Assembly: GCF_022539665.2 (NCBI RefSeq)
Contig: NC_081338.1
Coordinates: 6,436,446 to 6,500,445 of the forward strand
DNA from: Daphnia carinata
Lineage: Eukaryota > Arthropoda > Branchiopoda > Diplostraca > Daphniidae
Direction: 5' to 3'
Length of the DNA stretch: 64,000 bases
The position numbers were made by a program, and so were the translations under genes. The notes under the pieces are model-generated. The model was not told the DNA's origin. It searched no databases and saw nothing but the letters and a program-made list of their open reading frames with translations. Shown in pieces: positions 63,801-64,000 of this stretch; within the stretch, counting starts at the first letter, position 1, and every line of letters begins with the position of its first letter.

Positions 63801-64000
63801 ACCCGTGAAGTCAAAACAGAGAGAGAGTTTTCCCAAAAGATATTGTAGAAATTATTTTTTAAAAAACAAAACAAAAAAAAACCTCGACCTTGCCTTTTTT
63901 TTTCCGGGTCGGGACTAGGCGCCATCTTCTTTTTTTTTTTTTTTTTTTTTAAGGAATGATGTAATGGGTTGGGTTCTTTCCCGCGTGTCAGTTTATTAGA
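60881..64000. other. Presumed intron or intergenic DNA at the right edge
   Basis: No coding exon is recognised on either strand. Simple repeats include (TG)n at about 61235-61256, (CA)n at about 61551-61570, G runs near 62143-62154 and many A/T runs. If the exon ending at 60876 is real, this is the start of its first intron. Confidence 0.4.

Overview
The window is arthropod nuclear DNA, most likely from a water flea (Daphnia, Crustacea: Cladocera). The reasons are short GT-AG introns of about 55-90 bp, very frequent poly-A and poly-T tracts, a crustacean-type cysteine-rich metallothionein, a two-domain Rebers-Riddiford cuticle protein, and a tandem array of short ionotropic receptor genes with no amino-terminal domain. 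Species identity is inferred from gene content only.

Layout. 1-4336 (+): the 3' two-thirds or more of Suppressor of Hairless (CSL/RBPJ), the DNA-binding effector of Notch, cut by the left edge. 7006-9298 (+): an RGG-rich RNA-binding protein with weak RRM-like units and an acidic tail, like nucleolin in reverse order, with one GC-AG intron. 10341-16670 (+): a full 16-exon ATRX/XNP chromatin remodeller that carries an N-terminal ADD zinc-finger module. 17250-29435 (+): three tandem ionotropic-receptor-like genes, each with 9 exons of nearly identical length. Copy 1 is intact. Copies 2 and 3 each carry a frameshift in exon 5. Their 5' flanks are duplicated too and hold decayed exon-like blocks. 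31250-31731 (-): a 70-residue metallothionein with TATA box and metal-response-element matches. 33480-34686 (+): the cuticle protein.

35250-46310 is an accessory, repeat-rich zone. It has a long foldback element with arms of about 340 bp, a small inverted-repeat element, a GC-rich minisatellite, tRNA-like segments, retroelement-like GC islands, a dispersed repeat in inverted orientation, relics of a zinc-knuckle/vasa-like gene, and a decayed-looking minus-strand gene.

46869-52670 is gene-dense again. It holds a METTL2/METTL8-type tRNA m3C methyltransferase (+), RNMT, the mRNA cap guanine-N7 methyltransferase (-), and an intact MULE-transposase-derived gene with a WRKY/FLYWCH-like zinc finger (-). 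The two RNA methyltransferase genes converge with 56 bp between stop codons, and each one's poly(A) signal falls in the other's coding 3' end. The METTL2-type gene has two overlapping alternative first coding exons, both ending in the family HNAW motif in the same phase. One looks cytosolic and the other starts with a basic, mitochondrial-type leader. This is the most interesting observation in the window.

52671-64000 is mostly gene-poor, rich in homopolymers, with TATA-type motifs and one candidate first exon ending in ATG|GTAAGT near 60876, which may belong to a gene continuing to the right. All exon coordinates were worked out by eye from splice signals, reading-frame continuity and remembered family sequences. 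No alignment or expression data were available.
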